Source of the DNA: Semisulcospira habei | Lineage: Eukaryota > Mollusca > Gastropoda > Semisulcospiridae | Length of the DNA stretch: 64,000 nt | Reading direction: 5' to 3' | NCBI GenBank assembly: GCA_036245525.1 | Contig: BTPG01000007.1 | Location: forward strand, 120,422,132 to 120,486,131 | In this document: piece after piece, positions 19,800-39,625 of the stretch | Position numbering within the stretch: the first letter of the stretch is position 1 | Layout of the letters: every line of letters begins with the position of its first letter | Notes under the pieces: generated by a model | The model's database searches: none | What the model was told of the DNA's origin: nothing | Seen by the model: only the letters and a program-made list of their open reading frames with translations | Position numbers and translations under genes: made by a program

Positions 19800-22585
19800 G
19801 TACAGATCTCACAGCTGAATACATTTAATAGAAGTCCATGCCTCTTTGTTCAAAAGAACAATAGAGGTATGAATAAAAGAGAACTTCCTTCTGTTTGTCT
19901 TACAGCTGTGACACCTGTACCGGCGGGCTGAGGGCAAGGGCTCAACTTTTGTATTTAAAATATGGTCTTTTCGGCTAATAATGGACATTGCCTTCTTCAC
20001 TGTCTGCTGGTAAAAAAAAAAGACAAAAAAGACCAAAAAAAAAAAAAAGACTGCATAGTTCTCTGAGGCTCACCAATGATCTTAGAGCACATTTTCACGG
20101 TCTGTTCAAGGCTGTTTTTGTTTTTGGCACTTATGTAGCTGAACCAACAGATAAAGGAAAACGTCAAAACACTTTCCACAAATGATTTGTAAAAGAGCCT
20201 CAGAAATGTTCTGTCAACAGAAAAGGAATTTAGCTTCCTAAGGAAGTACAGCATTTGGTTATATTTTTGTCACTACTGCGTCTGTGTTTCCATCCCATCT
20301 CAGTTTCAGTTTCATCAAAGAGTGTACCAATGTATTTAGACTGGCTAACTATTTCAACTTCTTGACCATGAATCACAGTGTTCACCAGGGCAGGACTAAT
20401 TTGTCTAAAATCAACATTTAGCTCCCTCGTCTTAGAAACATTTAGTTCAAGATATGATCTATCACACCAGTCAACAAACTCGTTTAGCTCAGGACCATGA
20501 CTCTGCTCGGAGTCAAATAACAAACTAAGCAGAGCAGTCATCTGAGAACTTGTCAAGGTGGCGGTTCTCATGCACACTTCTGCAGTCATCATTCTGTGTA
20601 CAAAATGTACAAAAGGGGAGATAATGCACAACCCTGAGCGGAACCCGTGCTCGTGTGCAAAAACCTCGAAAAATGGCCATTGGAGTACACAGTTTGTGAC
20701 CTTTGAGAATTCAGTGATCCAAAGGACAAGCCGATTTTTAAGGGAATAATATGAAATTAGTCTAGTGGCCAGCATATGAGGCTGGATTGTCTGAAAAGCA
20801 AACGAAAAATCTACAAAGAGAATTTTAGCATGAGCATTGGGTTTTTAAAGGCGCTCGTACAGAGTATTTAGTATAAACAGCTTGGCGTCCTCCACACCCC
20901 TTCCAGCTCTATAGACAAATTGTAGTGGTTCAAGGGGAAGGCTCAACTACGGACAGAATAAAGGACTTGATGATTTTCTCTAGAGATCAGCCGAAAGTCA
21001 CTGATTTGTTTTGGCTTGTCTTTATTGGGGATGGGTACAACAGTGGAGAATTTCCAAAGACGGGGTATAGTACAAAAATCCAATGAGAGCTGAAAAAGGT
21101 GGTGGAATACGCCACTGAGCTGGTCAGCACAAAACCGCAGAGTTCTGCGACAAATCTTATCGAGCCCAGGGCTTTTGTTTATGTTGGTACGCTTCAGACA
21201 TCCCAACACGTCATCGTGGCTGATAACAATTTGTTTACCAGGACTGAGTGATTGCTTTAGACTTGAAATATCGGAGGAGAAATCATGTGTTTCAAACCTG
21301 GTGAAGAAAGTGTTTAACTCATTTACTATATTGACATCATTCATGTCAGACAAGTGGATTCTAGAATCAGGAGCTTCTGATGACTCATTTACTGCTGCCA
21401 TGGATTTGAACCCTTGTCACGCAGATCGAAGATCTCCACACCGAAATTTCCGCTCAATTTTATCTTTGAATGCCATCTTCGCCTTTTTAATTGCATACTT
21501 CACCTCTTTGTTTCTCTGTTTCTTTTTTTTTCTTCTGCGGAGCCCTGAAAAATGTTCTTTTCTTCTTGTTAATCACTTCTTTGAGTTCTTTGTTAATCCA
21601 TGATTTGTTGTTTGGAAATACTTTGATCTGCTTGGCAGGGATAATAGAGTCAACACAGATTGCGACGTATGAGGAAACAGCATAATTATGTAAGTTCATC
21701 AAGAGTACTACAACTCTCATAAAACATCTCCCAGTTGGTACAGTCAACATGTAGACATGCAATACTATACGCAGTCCACGTTTTGATTGTTTTCACAACA
21801 GCTCTCACTCTCTTCACAACTGGTTTATACGCTGGAACAAGAAGTACACAGTTGTGGTCCGCTGATTCCAGGGGAGGCAAAACCAGTGACGTGTAGGCAC
21901 CGGGTACTGAACCATAACACAAGTCTATTGTTTTGTTTAGCCGGGTTGGACAGTTCACATATTGATAGTACGAGCGAAGAGATTTATTTAGTAAGCAGTG
22001 ATTAAAGTCCCCTAAAATAAATTTAGGTGCATCTGGTGAAATTGAATCCAGTCTGTTGATAGTATTAGAAATGAGTTCCGTTGCCTTAGTTGCATTTGTC
22101 TTGGGGTGAATGTAAACAAGTGTAAAAAAACAGCTGGGGGAATTCCTTAGATATGTAGAATGGGCGGAGCGATATTGTGAGCAGTTCAATGTCAGGCGTG
22201 CAGAAATTTTCACGCACTACAACGGTCGTGCACCAACGCTTGTTGACATAGAAACACACACCACCACCGTGTACTTTGCCCGTGCAGGCGTTGTCTCTGT
22301 CTCTGAAACCGTCAACAGCCAAATCCGGCTACAGGCACTACTGTCAAGCCACGTTTCTGTCAACGCTAAAATACTGGCGTCACGAAACTCAAGGATGAAC
22401 TTGACATTTAGTTGCAGTTCGTCCACTTTGTTGCGCAGTGAACGGACGTTCGACAGTAACACAGATGGTAAGGACAGACGACCAACCTTGAGCTTTTTCA
22501 GTCTCTGTCTAATTCCACCCTTTTTACCTCTTTTCCTGTTCCGTCCATGTCCTTTACTCCTTTTGTTTGAGCCATTGTCTGAACT
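19800..22585 (-). pseudogene. Rex1/Babar-like non-LTR retrotransposon relic
   Basis: Read from 22585 downwards: a basic N-terminus, then the APE endonuclease (LLSNVRSLRNKVDEL, then ALTETWLDS near 22400; FILGDFNH near 22015; SADHNCVLL near 21850), then the RT (NINKSPGLDKI near 21180, a degenerate PIPNKDKPK...DFRLIS fingers region near 21020, NVSKTRELNVDFR near 20420), then a C-terminal stretch (FYKSFVESVLTFSFICWF near 20170 and SARRYRCHSCKTNRRKFSF near 19890). The order and C-terminal phrases are those of Rex1-like elements. At the catalytic site (about 20545) the expected (Y/F)xDDTAL reads SSQMTALL, so the aspartates are lost; frame breaks are frequent. Dead copy, nearly full length. Confidence 0.75.
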
Positions 22586-22587
22586 AT

Positions 22588-23112
22588 CCGACCACATCAC
22601 TCCCTGCTCAAGCTCCTTCACTGGCTCCCCATCCCCCAACGCATCCAATACAAGATTCTGTCTCTCTGCTACAAATCCTTGAACAACTACGCTCCTGCCT
22701 ATCTCTCCAACTTACTTCACCCCTACACTCCTCCCCGCTCCCTCCGCTCCGCCTCCGATCCTCTCCGCCTCCTCATCCCCCGCACCAAACTCAGCACTTT
22801 CGGACCCCGCTCCTTCTCAGTATACGGTCCATCTACCTGGAACACTCTCCCACTCTCTCTCCGTCAGAAACACTCGCACTCCTCCTTCCAGTCCGCCCTC
22901 AAAACTCACCTCTTTCAACAGTTCTAGCACTATATCACCACACTCCCCACCCCAAGCTGACCGTCGTAATGTATTTTCACTATTTGTGTTACGTGAGTCA
23001 TTGTCTAAAGCGTGCGCATGCGTGTGCGAGTTGTGAGTGCGCGCTTAGAGTTATAATTATTATAAGATAAGCGCATTATAAATACCGTAATTATTAATTA
23101 TTTATTATTATT
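22588..23112 (+). pseudogene. CR1/L2-like LINE, 3' fragment
   Basis: Encodes the end of the RT protein: HITPxLKLLHWLPIP-like, then LCYKSLNNYAPAYLSNLL and TFGPRSFSVYGPSTWNTLP (about 22590-22925), then a 3' UTR ending GCGCATTATAAATACCG and ATT-rich tail (23068-23112). 5'-truncated. Same family as the inverted fragment at 29795-30815. Confidence 0.78.
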
Positions 23113-23394
23113 AACTAGTCCCTGTGGGTATCATATTCAATGGAAAGTCAACCGCTGTATGTATAACGTTGGAGCATGCTTGGTCACGCAGTGCCATCAA
23201 GTACTCACGGGTGTAAACAAACCGCTGTATGTCCGCCATTGCTGTAACTAGTCTGCCCATGCACCGGTCCAACAAGATGGAATAATATCCACAGACACAT
23301 CAGTAAAAGAGTCACAAACACGCTGTAAGCTTGTATGTACATCTTATGAGATACTTTGCCAAATCTTGAAATAAAAATCCGAGGATAACAGACA

Positions 23395-23459
23395 AAAAAA
23401 CTAATAAAACATCGCTCCCGTTCGTCCGCCAGTCGCCACTTCCGCAGCGCCCGGTAAGT
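23395..23459 (+). promoter_or_regulatory. possible 5' exon with strong splice donor
   Basis: GCCACTTCCGCAGCGCCCG is followed by GTAAGT at 23454-23459, a consensus donor, with an ETS-like site just before. No partner exon found; may be chance. Confidence 0.2.
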
Positions 23460-23620
23460 CCATATTTAACCATTTTCATAGTTTGACCTGCAAAAATGAA
23501 CACTTTCCATGTGATATAAACTAGATCTTCAGAGGCCCACGACAAAGAAAATCCTTTGACTTGGAAGAGGTGATAATTTCTTGCCCCTTTCCGTGCCCCT
23601 TGACGAAAACTGTGTTTCTG

Positions 23621-23805
23621 CAAACCAGATAGGTGAGGCTAGCGCTGGCAGAATTGTACACAAACCAAGAGAAATCACTCAGCGCCGGACAGACAAAATG
23701 ATGCAAATGATCGTCTTATTCTATACCTGCGTATTTCTCTGTGGGCTGCCGATTGGGTGCCTGATAGGCGGGGGCAGGGGATCTAACTGTTTGTCTGTCC
23801 GGCTC
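23621..23805. repeat. FB-D foldback, left-arm copy
   Basis: Left arm CAAACCAGATAGGTGAGGCT...CTCAGCGCCGGACAGACAAA, then about 95 bp of loop (GATGCAAATGATCGTC to GGGGATCTAACTG), then only the first part of the right arm, TTTGTCTGTCCGG. The copy at 50062-50229 has the loop and the full right arm. Confidence 0.65.
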
Positions 23806-23810
23806 TGTGT

Positions 23811-23987
23811 GTTTCTGCAGTCTTCGTCAATTTATCAACAAGCCCTAGCTGTTCTAGGAACATGGACTCAAAGTGCTGTCAGCGAGAGGCATAGATCCTC
23901 ATGAGCCCCCGCAACTGCGGGGGCTCATGAGGAGCTATACCTCTTGCAGTTGGGTGTGTTCTAATTTTCTCGGTACTGAACGGGTTA
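23811..23987. mobile_element. TH-C MITE
   Basis: Body AAGCCCTAGCTGTTCTAGG and hairpin GCGAGAGGCATAGATCCTC with CCCCCGCAACTGCGGGGG core. Right end CTGAACGGGTTAC is a decayed TTAA. The left end is replaced by FB-D. Close to the copy at 45951. Confidence 0.7.
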
Positions 23988-24225
23988 CATTGGCAGTCTA
24001 TTACAGGTCGGGGGCCCAAAATCAAAAAAGGCGTCCAATGACCTATATAATAGCCTCTTGCAGTTGGTTGGTGTTCAATTTTGTCCTCGGCTGTAAACGG
24101 GTGAAAGTTTTTCTTTTCTTTGCTCGTTAGTTTCTGGCATGTCTGTCAACATCCATTACGTGATAGGCATTACGGATCAATGGGGTAATTGGTTTGAAAA
24201 ATTATGGTCTGCGAGCGAACGAGCG

Positions 24226-24291
24226 CGAGTTTTGACGACATCATAATTCACGAGCGCGAGTTTTGACGAAGTCATAATTCTGACAAAGAGA
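24226..24291 (+). repeat. short direct tandem repeat
   Basis: CGAGCGCGAGTTTTGACGA followed by CATAATTC occurs twice with a period of about 33 bp. Confidence 0.7.
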
Positions 24292-24320
24292 TTGCAGGAG
24301 ATGTTAATGAATGTGCAGTT

Positions 24321-24374
24321 CTGTGATTTCGAACCTTACGGCGTACAGCCGTAAAATCCGAAATCATATACCAG
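24321..24374. repeat. FB-J palindrome
   Basis: CTGTGATTTCGAACCTTACGGC pairs imperfectly with GCCGTAAAATCCGAAATCAT. Related to 57041-57100. Confidence 0.55.
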
Positions 24375-24407
24375 CAAGCCTGTCGTTATTAGGCAAAAGC
24401 AGGTATG

Positions 24408-24477
24408 TTCCATTTTTGGGAGAAAAGCGAGATTTTCGTTGTATAACAATAAAAATCTAGCTTTTCTCTAAATGGAC
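24408..24477. repeat. FB-H palindrome
   Basis: TTCCATTTTTGGGAGAAAAG and GCGAGATTTTCGTTGTA pair with AAAATCTAGCTTTTCTC and AATGGA. Five copies of this family lie in the window. Confidence 0.65.
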
Positions 24478-24613
24478 ATAACTGGCTTTTGGACAAATAA
24501 TAGGCACAAATGCTCTTAAGGAGATTGCCTAGAAACTGTGATTCAACGAAATAAAAGAACTGGGCTCTTTTCCTCTCTCTCTCTCTCTCCTCCACCCCTA
24601 TCCTCCTCCCGAG

Positions 24614-24687
24614 TGCACAAAGGTCATAGGGCCGACGTCGGCCGCCGTTGGCCCGCGAACGGCAGTGCCTGATGACCTTTTGCGCAT
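24614..24687. repeat. FB-G palindrome
   Basis: GCACAAAGGTCATAGGGCCG...GGCAGTGCCTGATGACCTTTTGCGC with GGCCGACGTCGGCC inside. Confidence 0.6.
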
Positions 24688-25401
24688 TGGGTCACGGCCT
24701 CTGGGTCACCGACACGTCCGAGATCGTTTGTCTGCTAATTTTGCAAGGAATGTTCGTCTTTACTTACTCCAAGCGATCTGTGGACTAATACCGAAAACAG
24801 TCGTTTCAGGGGTTTTACATTGGGCGGAAGTCGGCCGCAGTGGGCCCGCGCACGACAGCAACGCAGAAACACGAAATTTTTCGGCTTCAAATATTTGTTG
24901 AATTTTATAGTACCATTTCGCATAAATCCGAAGACACATTTCAGCACTATTTGTGTTTGTTGTGCCTTGTTGACACACCTAATGAACTTTAACAGCAGTT
25001 TGGACACGCAGCAAATGCACACGCGTAATCGCACTTATTTATTCTGCGCTGCCGTTAGCGTGTCAATCTATTTTAAGCTGTTTCGCGGACTGAAAGCGTT
25101 GTATTTCTAGAACGGAAGGGAGTCATTGTCAGGTTACTTGATATAAAACCGACGTGTGCTGAACTGGATTGTCCTGTGTCTAAATGAACCATAACTAGAC
25201 CTTTGTGTTGCGTTTCGTAACCATCTGTTACAGAAGTGTGTCTTTGAAAGTAACGCCGGTAGTGGGCCTTCAACACAAATGGTACAGACTGGCACATGCC
25301 TTGTACACGGTCTATTACTTTATTATGAAATACGTCAAATAGTTCGATCATTTTTAAAAGGTTTGGTCAGTAGCTGATGCATCGATGATTGAGCCAAAAA
25401 C
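24688..25401. other. no gene seen
   Basis: Mixed-composition sequence. The phrase GGGCCCGCGCACGACAGC at 24843 may be another FB-G fragment. No exon recognised on either strand. Confidence 0.4.
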
Positions 25402-25568
25402 TTAACTCATTCTGCCCGCGACACACCACAGCAAGATATGGTTCGACCATGATAGTTCTAGGGTGATGGCAGAATAGCTTGGCGCCTATAGGCGCCTGAA
25501 TTGTAATGCAGTCCTCAGAGGATATCTCCAAAATGTGGGTATTTCGTACCTCGGGCACAATGAGTTAA
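25402..25568. mobile_element. TH-A MITE with one stem arm deleted
   Basis: TTAACTCATTCTGCCCGCGA to CTCGGGCACAATGAGTTAA. Left stem GATAGTTCTAGGGTGATGGC to TATAGGCGCC is present, but the right arm is gone and the body resumes directly. Confidence 0.8.
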
Positions 25569-25649
25569 ATGTCTGTGCAGGTCATCTGACAGAAAGGAGA
25601 ACAAGGTACTCTTCATTGTGCAGCCATTTGCAACACGCAAACGCACGCA

Positions 25650-26504
<855 letters not shown>

Positions 26505-26718
26505 TTAACTCCTTCCCTGCCACAGTACCTACATTTTGTTTCTGTAATCTGTGTTCACTGAACGACTGAAAGCCACAACTGTCCAAAGAACATGGACACA
26601 AAGTGGTCTCAGGAAAAGGCATAGATCCTCATGAGCCCCCGCAGTCGCGGGGGCTCATGAGGATCTATGTCTTTTGCAGCTGGATCGTGTTCACTTTCTC
26701 TCTGCAATGACGAGTTAA
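26505..26718. mobile_element. TH-C MITE just upstream of the GPCR
   Basis: TTAACTCCTTCCCTGCCACA to GCAATGACGAGTTAA with a perfect-looking hairpin (AAAAGGCATAGATCCTCATG and inverse, core CCCCCGCAGTCGCGGGGG). It ends 110 bp before the GPCR start codon. Confidence 0.88.
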
Positions 26719-26828
26719 AAGTAACGGATCCTGACAAATGATGGAACAATTCTTACAAATGATGGAACAATTCTGAAAAATAATGGAACAATTCTACACA
26801 TCGACTGAGAGCGCAGCGCAGAAGCTTC

Positions 26829-34347
<7,519 letters not shown>

Positions 34348-34412
34348 AGAACATAGATTCTCATGAGTCCTTGCGGGAGCGTGGGATTATGACATTATAT
34401 GCCTCCTGAAGA
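34348..34412. repeat. degenerate TH-C hairpin after the GPCR stop
   Basis: AAGAACATAGATTCTCATGA with TTATATGCCTCCTGAAG. Likely in the 3' UTR if transcribed. Confidence 0.5.
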
Positions 34413-34419
34413 CGAACGT

Positions 34420-34725
34420 GCCTTGTTGAGGGGTGTATGATCACTAACGTACACAGAGCTTTCTTTAGACACCTCCCCCCCTCTCCCTAAACGTGTTTAC
34501 GTATGATATTAGTAAAGTTACGTTTACAGTAGACGATTCCCAACAACGGCGTAAAACCAGAAACATAAACAACGCTCCTAACATCTCCAAAAGGCATAAA
34601 TCCTTATGAGCCCTCGGGGCTCATGAGGATCTATGTCTCTTGGATATGTTCGGAGTGTTTACTATAGAAGTTGGGTCTCGGCCGTGACTTCGCTGTCGTT
34701 CGATTTTGGGAGTCGTTTGTTGCAA
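34420..34725. repeat. FB-E foldback, copy 2
   Basis: Same order as 27558-27877: GCCTTGTTGAGGGGTGTATG, CATCTCCAAAAGGCATAAAT, CCCTCGGGGCTCATGAGG, then GTCGTTCG. More diverged. Confidence 0.65.
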
Positions 34726-34741
34726 ACGAAACCTGACTCAT

Positions 34742-34940
34742 ACAGCAGACCTGATTTGAGCGACCACCTGTACCACGTGGTCTTAAAAGGCAGGTGCTGT
34801 CTCAAGAAAGTCTTGAAAGGGAAACAAAGTGTCACCTGTCATTAAAGACCATCATTCAGGTGGCTAGAGCCACCTGAATGATGGTCTTTAATGACAGGTG
34901 ATCTCTCATAATGATGGTCGCTCAACACAGGTTCTGCTTA
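34742..34940. repeat. FB-N foldback with a perfect 68-bp palindrome
   Basis: The inner part (34833-34900) is perfect: CACCTGTCATTAAAGACCAT, CATTCAGGTGGCT and their inverses. The outer arms GACCTGATTTGAGCGACCA and TGGTCGCTCAACACAGGTTC are also inverted. Confidence 0.75.
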
Positions 34941-35463
34941 TCATTAATCTTGAGTAAATATAGCACTTAATGCCTGTCACATATTCCAGTGTGCGATAAA
35001 AGACAGCTTAAAAAAAAAATATATATATACAGTAACATACTGGTAATACAAAGTCTGATGAAAAGTAATGATGGTTGGGCTGCCATTTGTAAACTACTTG
35101 AGCCACACAAATAAACTTAGTATCCAAACAAATGCCAACCTTTGCCCTTTATTCATGCGCAATATGGGCCGGTGTCTTCAGCCATGCCGCTGTATGACGT
35201 CATTCACAAGGTGATGTAAACAAATGCGCTGGAAAACAGTGAACTCTCGAAGAGAATAAATTTATTTCTGCATTTTTAACAGAGCGAAGCTCTGAGACAG
35301 TCCAGTCAAATTCGAAGCAAAATTGAATGTTGTTTGGCAAAGTATTCTTGTATGGTCCAGCTTTGCTAATAAGTGAAATGTTTTACTCAACTCTGAAAGA
35401 AAGGACTTTGAAGAGGAGCGACTGGCCAGACAGTCAAATTTCAGCCGGCAACTAACAAAAGTG
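34941..35463. other. no gene seen
   Basis: AT-rich. AGAGCGAAGCTCT at 35281 is a minor palindrome. Confidence 0.4.
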
Positions 35464-35677
35464 TTAACACATTCTGCCCCAGGACCGAAATCCCCCAATT
35501 TTGAAGCCGCCAGCTGAAGGAAGGAGTTACAATTCTAGAGACAGATTGAGCATGATAGTTCAAGTGTGGTGCCAGAATAGCTTGGCGCCTATGGGCGCCA
35601 AGCTTTTCTGGCACCACCCTTGAACTATCATGCTAGATCCACGTCTTGCTGTGGTGTGTCGGGGCTGAATGAGTTAG
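35464..35677. mobile_element. TH-A MITE
   Basis: TTAACACATTCTGCCCCAGG to GTCGGGGCTGAATGAGTTAG. Closest to the copy at 33201 (both have CAATTCTAGAGACAGAT before the stem). Confidence 0.85.
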
Positions 35678-35959
35678 TAAATGTGTTTACACGTTTGTAA
35701 GAAAATACCCTTATATCTTACTTTTAAAAATACCTCAAACTTCTGATTTTTCTTTTTGAGACGGTTTAAATGCTGTAAATTCACAACTCTGTCCTCACCT
35801 TCATCAGAACGCTATAATGCCTTCAGTCCCGTCAGTCGAGGCTGAAAGTGTGCGTCAATAGTACTATACAAACTGTGAAAATATCAAGTAAATTGGGCCA
35901 ACGGTTTCAGTTTTATGGCAGAATTATCATTACTTTTTGGAGGTCACATGCGATAGCAA

Positions 35960-36316
35960 AAGTAAGTCTATGTAATTGGGCCATCCATCGTCTGTCCGTC
36001 GTCCGTCGTCTGTCGTCCGTGGTAAACTTTAACGTTGGCATTGTCTCGGAGACTAATCAAGCCTCAGACTTCAAGCTTGGCCCAAGGGTAATTTCTGGTA
36101 AAACCTTTCTAATCATACCAAATTTCAGTGACCTCTGGCAAAGGTCAAGGTCACAGAGGTTCAGAAAGGGGTACAAAATAACCATATTTTGACACAAATG
36201 GTTTCTCCTCAAATACTATTTTCAAATTCAAACCCAGACTTGGTATAGAGATACCTGATAGTAAAACCTTTCCATGCATACAAATCAGGATGACCAGAAA
36301 AGTTCAAGGGTCACTG
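35960..36316 (+). repeat. degenerate tandem repeat, left part
   Basis: Units of about 160-180 bp marked by GTAAAACCTTTC, GCATAC, AATACTATTTTCAA and AAGGTCAAGGGTCAC. A (GTCC) stretch lies at 35990-36020. The units continue beyond the LINE at 39626. Confidence 0.65.
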
Positions 36317-39300
36317 AATGTGGTAGGAGGAAACGGAGACATATTATTGTTCTCATCACTGGCAGGTCTAACACGTTGCCACGTGCACCCCCAAAGTACA
36401 TAGTTTCGCCTGAAAATCTCATCTACATAGACACTAAACCTCAGCAGAAATATTTTAACGTCTGTACTTTCAACGCACAATCAGTGGGACAGCGTGACAA
36501 AAGGACTGAGATATGGAATTTTGTGCATGACCAGAACATCGATGTGTTGTTCCTGACAGAGACCTGGCTTAAATGTCAAGGAGACGAGGCAAAGTGTGTG
36601 GACATAACTCCATCTGGCTATTGCCTTAGATCCTTCCCCCGTGCTACTCGTGGTGGAGGACTGGCTTTTTTGATCCGTGACAGTTTATTGGAGCATGCCA
36701 ACATCACATCATCGTTCCCCTTTTCTCATTCAACGTTTGAGCTTGCCCAGTTGACACTTTCTGTGCCGCAGCATGTGCACTTGTACTGTCTGTACCGTCC
36801 ACCACCCAACAGAAAGAATAGACTTACAGACACTACGTTTTTCAGCGAGTTTGCGGATTTCATGGAGCACTGTAATTCTTTGGGTGGTAAGCTTGTGATT
36901 GTCGGCGATTTCAACTTTCAATTCGACTGTCCTTCCAACACCAACACGGCTCGTATGCTTGACCTATTACAAACCTTCAGTCTGTCTCAAGGCGTGCATC
37001 AGCCTACTCATACCAAAGGTCATACACTCGACTGGGTCGTGTATAGAGAGAAGGACTCCATCTTTAGGTCCGCCTCTGTGAGCCACACCATGTCTTCTGA
37101 CCATTTTCCAGTTCTGTGTCTTTTGGATATAACCAAACCTCAGCTGCAGCCTGTTACCAAGACTTCGAGGAACCTCAAGGGGATCGACCATGACAAGTTC
37201 ATAGCCGATGTCGCAGACTTTGTCGGCATCCCTCCCCACATCTCGGCCGAGCAACTCAACGCTGGTCTGCGGGCTGTCCTAGACCAGCATGCTCCCGCCA
37301 CTCGCCGCCGGGTGTCGCAGCATCACTCCACGCCCTGGTACCCATCTGTGGCTGCTGAACTGCGCACCTTGAAGCACGAAAGGCGTCAGGCAGAGAGGTG
37401 TTGGCTCAAGTCTGGGTTGACTGTTCATAAACAGATTCTGAATAGTTTGAAGTATAAGATCACTCGCTTGACCACCAATGCCAAGACTGCTTTCATCTGC
37501 GCAAAAGTTGCTGCAGCAAGTACTTGCAAAGAACTTTTCCGTGTGACTAATGGACTCTTGGGTAAGACCAAATCTGTTCAACTGCCCAGCACACACCCAA
37601 TCCGGGATCTCCCAGAACTGTTCTCTCGCTTTTTCTGTTCCAAAGTCAGAACAATACGTGACAACATTGACAAATGTGGTGATGATGCTCAGACATCTTG
37701 CTCATTTGAATCTAAGTGTTTTGCTGGCACTCCTCTTGCATGCTTCAGTCCAGTGACTGAAAAGGTAGTGCTAGACACCATGAGTAAGATGTCTCTCAAG
37801 ACCTGTGAACTAGACCCTGTGCCTTCGTCCCTTCTTTTTGAATGTAAAGATGCAATTGTACCAGTCGTTACAGCTATTGTAAATGAGTCCCTCTTGCACG
37901 GCACTGTACCTACCTGTTTCAAAACTGCAATTGTTAAGCCGCTCTTAAAGAAGCCTTCACTTGATCCCAACAGTTTGAAAAACTACAGACCCGTATCCAA
38001 CCTACCTTTTCTTTCAAAGCTTCTGGAAAAGATAGTGCTCACGCAGCTGCTAGACCATATCAAGAATAATGGTCTGTGGCATGTGTTCCAGTCAGCATAT
38101 AGGTCTGGTCATAGCACGGAGACAGCATTGCTGCGTGTTGTGAATGACCTACTTGGTGCTAGCGATGAAGATCTAATCTCTGTTTTGACTCTGCTCGATC
38201 TGAGCGCAGCGTTCGATACCATTGACCATGACATTCTACTTGCCCGCCTTCGTGATGTGTTTGGCATTCAAAGCACAGCACTGAAATTTTTCCAATCCTA
38301 CTTTGTTGGTCGCTTGCAGATGGTTTCAGTGGCAGGATTTGAGTCCCACCCTGTTGAGCTGCTTTGTGGCGTTCCACAGGGGTCGGTCTTGGGGCCTGTT
38401 CTTTTTACTTTGTATACACAGCCCCTGTCGCATGTCATTGAGCGTCACTTTGTTTCTTATCATTTATATGCAGATGATACAGAATTGTACAAACACTCCC
38501 TTCGTGAACATGTTGATCAGATGGTGCAGTCTTTGGAGGCTTGTATTTGTGATGTTCAGAAGTGGACCACACAGAACAATCTCCAGCTGAACAGTGACAA
38601 AACTGAGTCCCTCCGAATGACCTGCTCCTCTACGTGCAGTGCTGATCTTCCTGAGTCAATGATGGTGGGCGAGAGCGCCATCTCCTTTTCTAGCTCGGCC
38701 CGTAATTTGGGTGTCATTTTTGACAACAGGCTGACAATGAAGGAACAAGTGAAGAAAGTCTGCCAGCTTGCCTTCATTGAACTCAGAAGCAGCACTGTTC
38801 GACATCTGCTAACTGTTGAAGTTACCAAAACACTTGTTACCTCCCTTGTGCTGTCCCGAATAGACTATTGCAATTCTCTTTTGTCCGGTGTTCCGCAAAA
38901 TCTTCTTGATCAAATCCAGAGAGTCATGAACTGTGCTGCACGTCTGATTTTTCGTGTACCGAAACGTGAACACATTATGCCTCTACTAGCTGATTTGCAC
39001 TGGCTGCCAGTTTCATACAGAATTCAGTATAAAGTCTGTGTTATTTGTTTCAACATCATCTCTGGTTCTGCCCCTCCTTACTTATCTGATCTTGTCCAGC
39101 TGTATACACCGTCCCGCTCACTACGCTCTGCTTCAGACACTCGTGTTTTCCGTATCCCTAGACGTAATAAGGTCACTCAAGGTCATCGTGCATTTTCGTA
39201 TTTTGGTCCCATTACATGGAACGCTCTCCCAGCTGATGTGCGTCACTCGTCATCTCTTTCCATTTTCAAATCCAAGCTTAAAACTCACCTTTTTTTCTGT

Positions 39301-39336
39301 TGCATATACGTAAGACCATTTTGTCTGCAGGCTCAT

Positions 39337-39422
<86 letters not shown>

Positions 39423-39591
39423 TTTTCTGCTCCTTGTAAATCAATGTATTTTTTGTTGTTGTTGTTGTAATGGTTGTTTTTTTTTTGTTTTTTTTGTTTG
39501 TTGTTGTTGTAATGTATGTGCTTGTTTTTGTATTTTGCTTCACTGTTTCATTACTGTGATTGTAAAGCGCCTAGAGCACCTTGGTGATTAG
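36274..39591 (+). CDS. CR1/L2-like LINE endonuclease-RT, open frame
   Basis: An uninterrupted frame of 1,105 codons. APE-type endonuclease (about 60-285): TFNAQSV, FLTETWL, VIVGDFNF and SDHFPVLCLLD. RT (about 560-830): KNYRPVSNLPFLSKLLEKIV, FQSAYRSGHSTETALL, LDLSAAFDTIDHDIL, GVPQGSVLGP and YADDTELY (catalytic, about 732). The C-terminal part has SRIDYCNSLLSGVP and SLRSASDTR, as in CR1/L2 elements. The first about 14 residues come from the host tandem repeat, since the element itself starts near 36317. The last about 95 residues read a (GT)n tract (39341-39420) and 3' UTR, so the true stop was probably lost. No inactivating break is visible between, so it is a young copy. Confidence 0.88.
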
Positions 39592-39625
39592 GCGCTATAC
39601 AAATTACCTTTATTATTATTATTAT
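36317..39625 (+). mobile_element. CR1/L2-like LINE, slightly 5'-truncated
   Basis: The host repeat stops at AAGGGTCAC (about 36316) and resumes at 39626 (GTCGGCAAATATGTG). The 3' end AAAGCGCCTAGAGCACC, GGCGCTATACAAATT and (ATT)n is the usual L2-type end. Insert about 3.3 kb. Confidence 0.8.
39341..39420. repeat. (GT)n microsatellite in the LINE
   Basis: About 80 bp of GT in the 3' part of the LINE; it is read as Val-Cys repeats in the open frame. Confidence 0.95.

Noticed and set aside
21175..21603. Plus-strand frames across 20.5-22.6 kb
   Set aside because: Shadows of the minus-strand Rex1-like relic.
23581..23904. Conserved hydrophobic peptide MIVLFYTCVFLCGL shared with 50044-50150
   Set aside because: It lies in the loop of FB-D, which is conserved as DNA; only two differences exist between copies, so no evidence of selection on protein.
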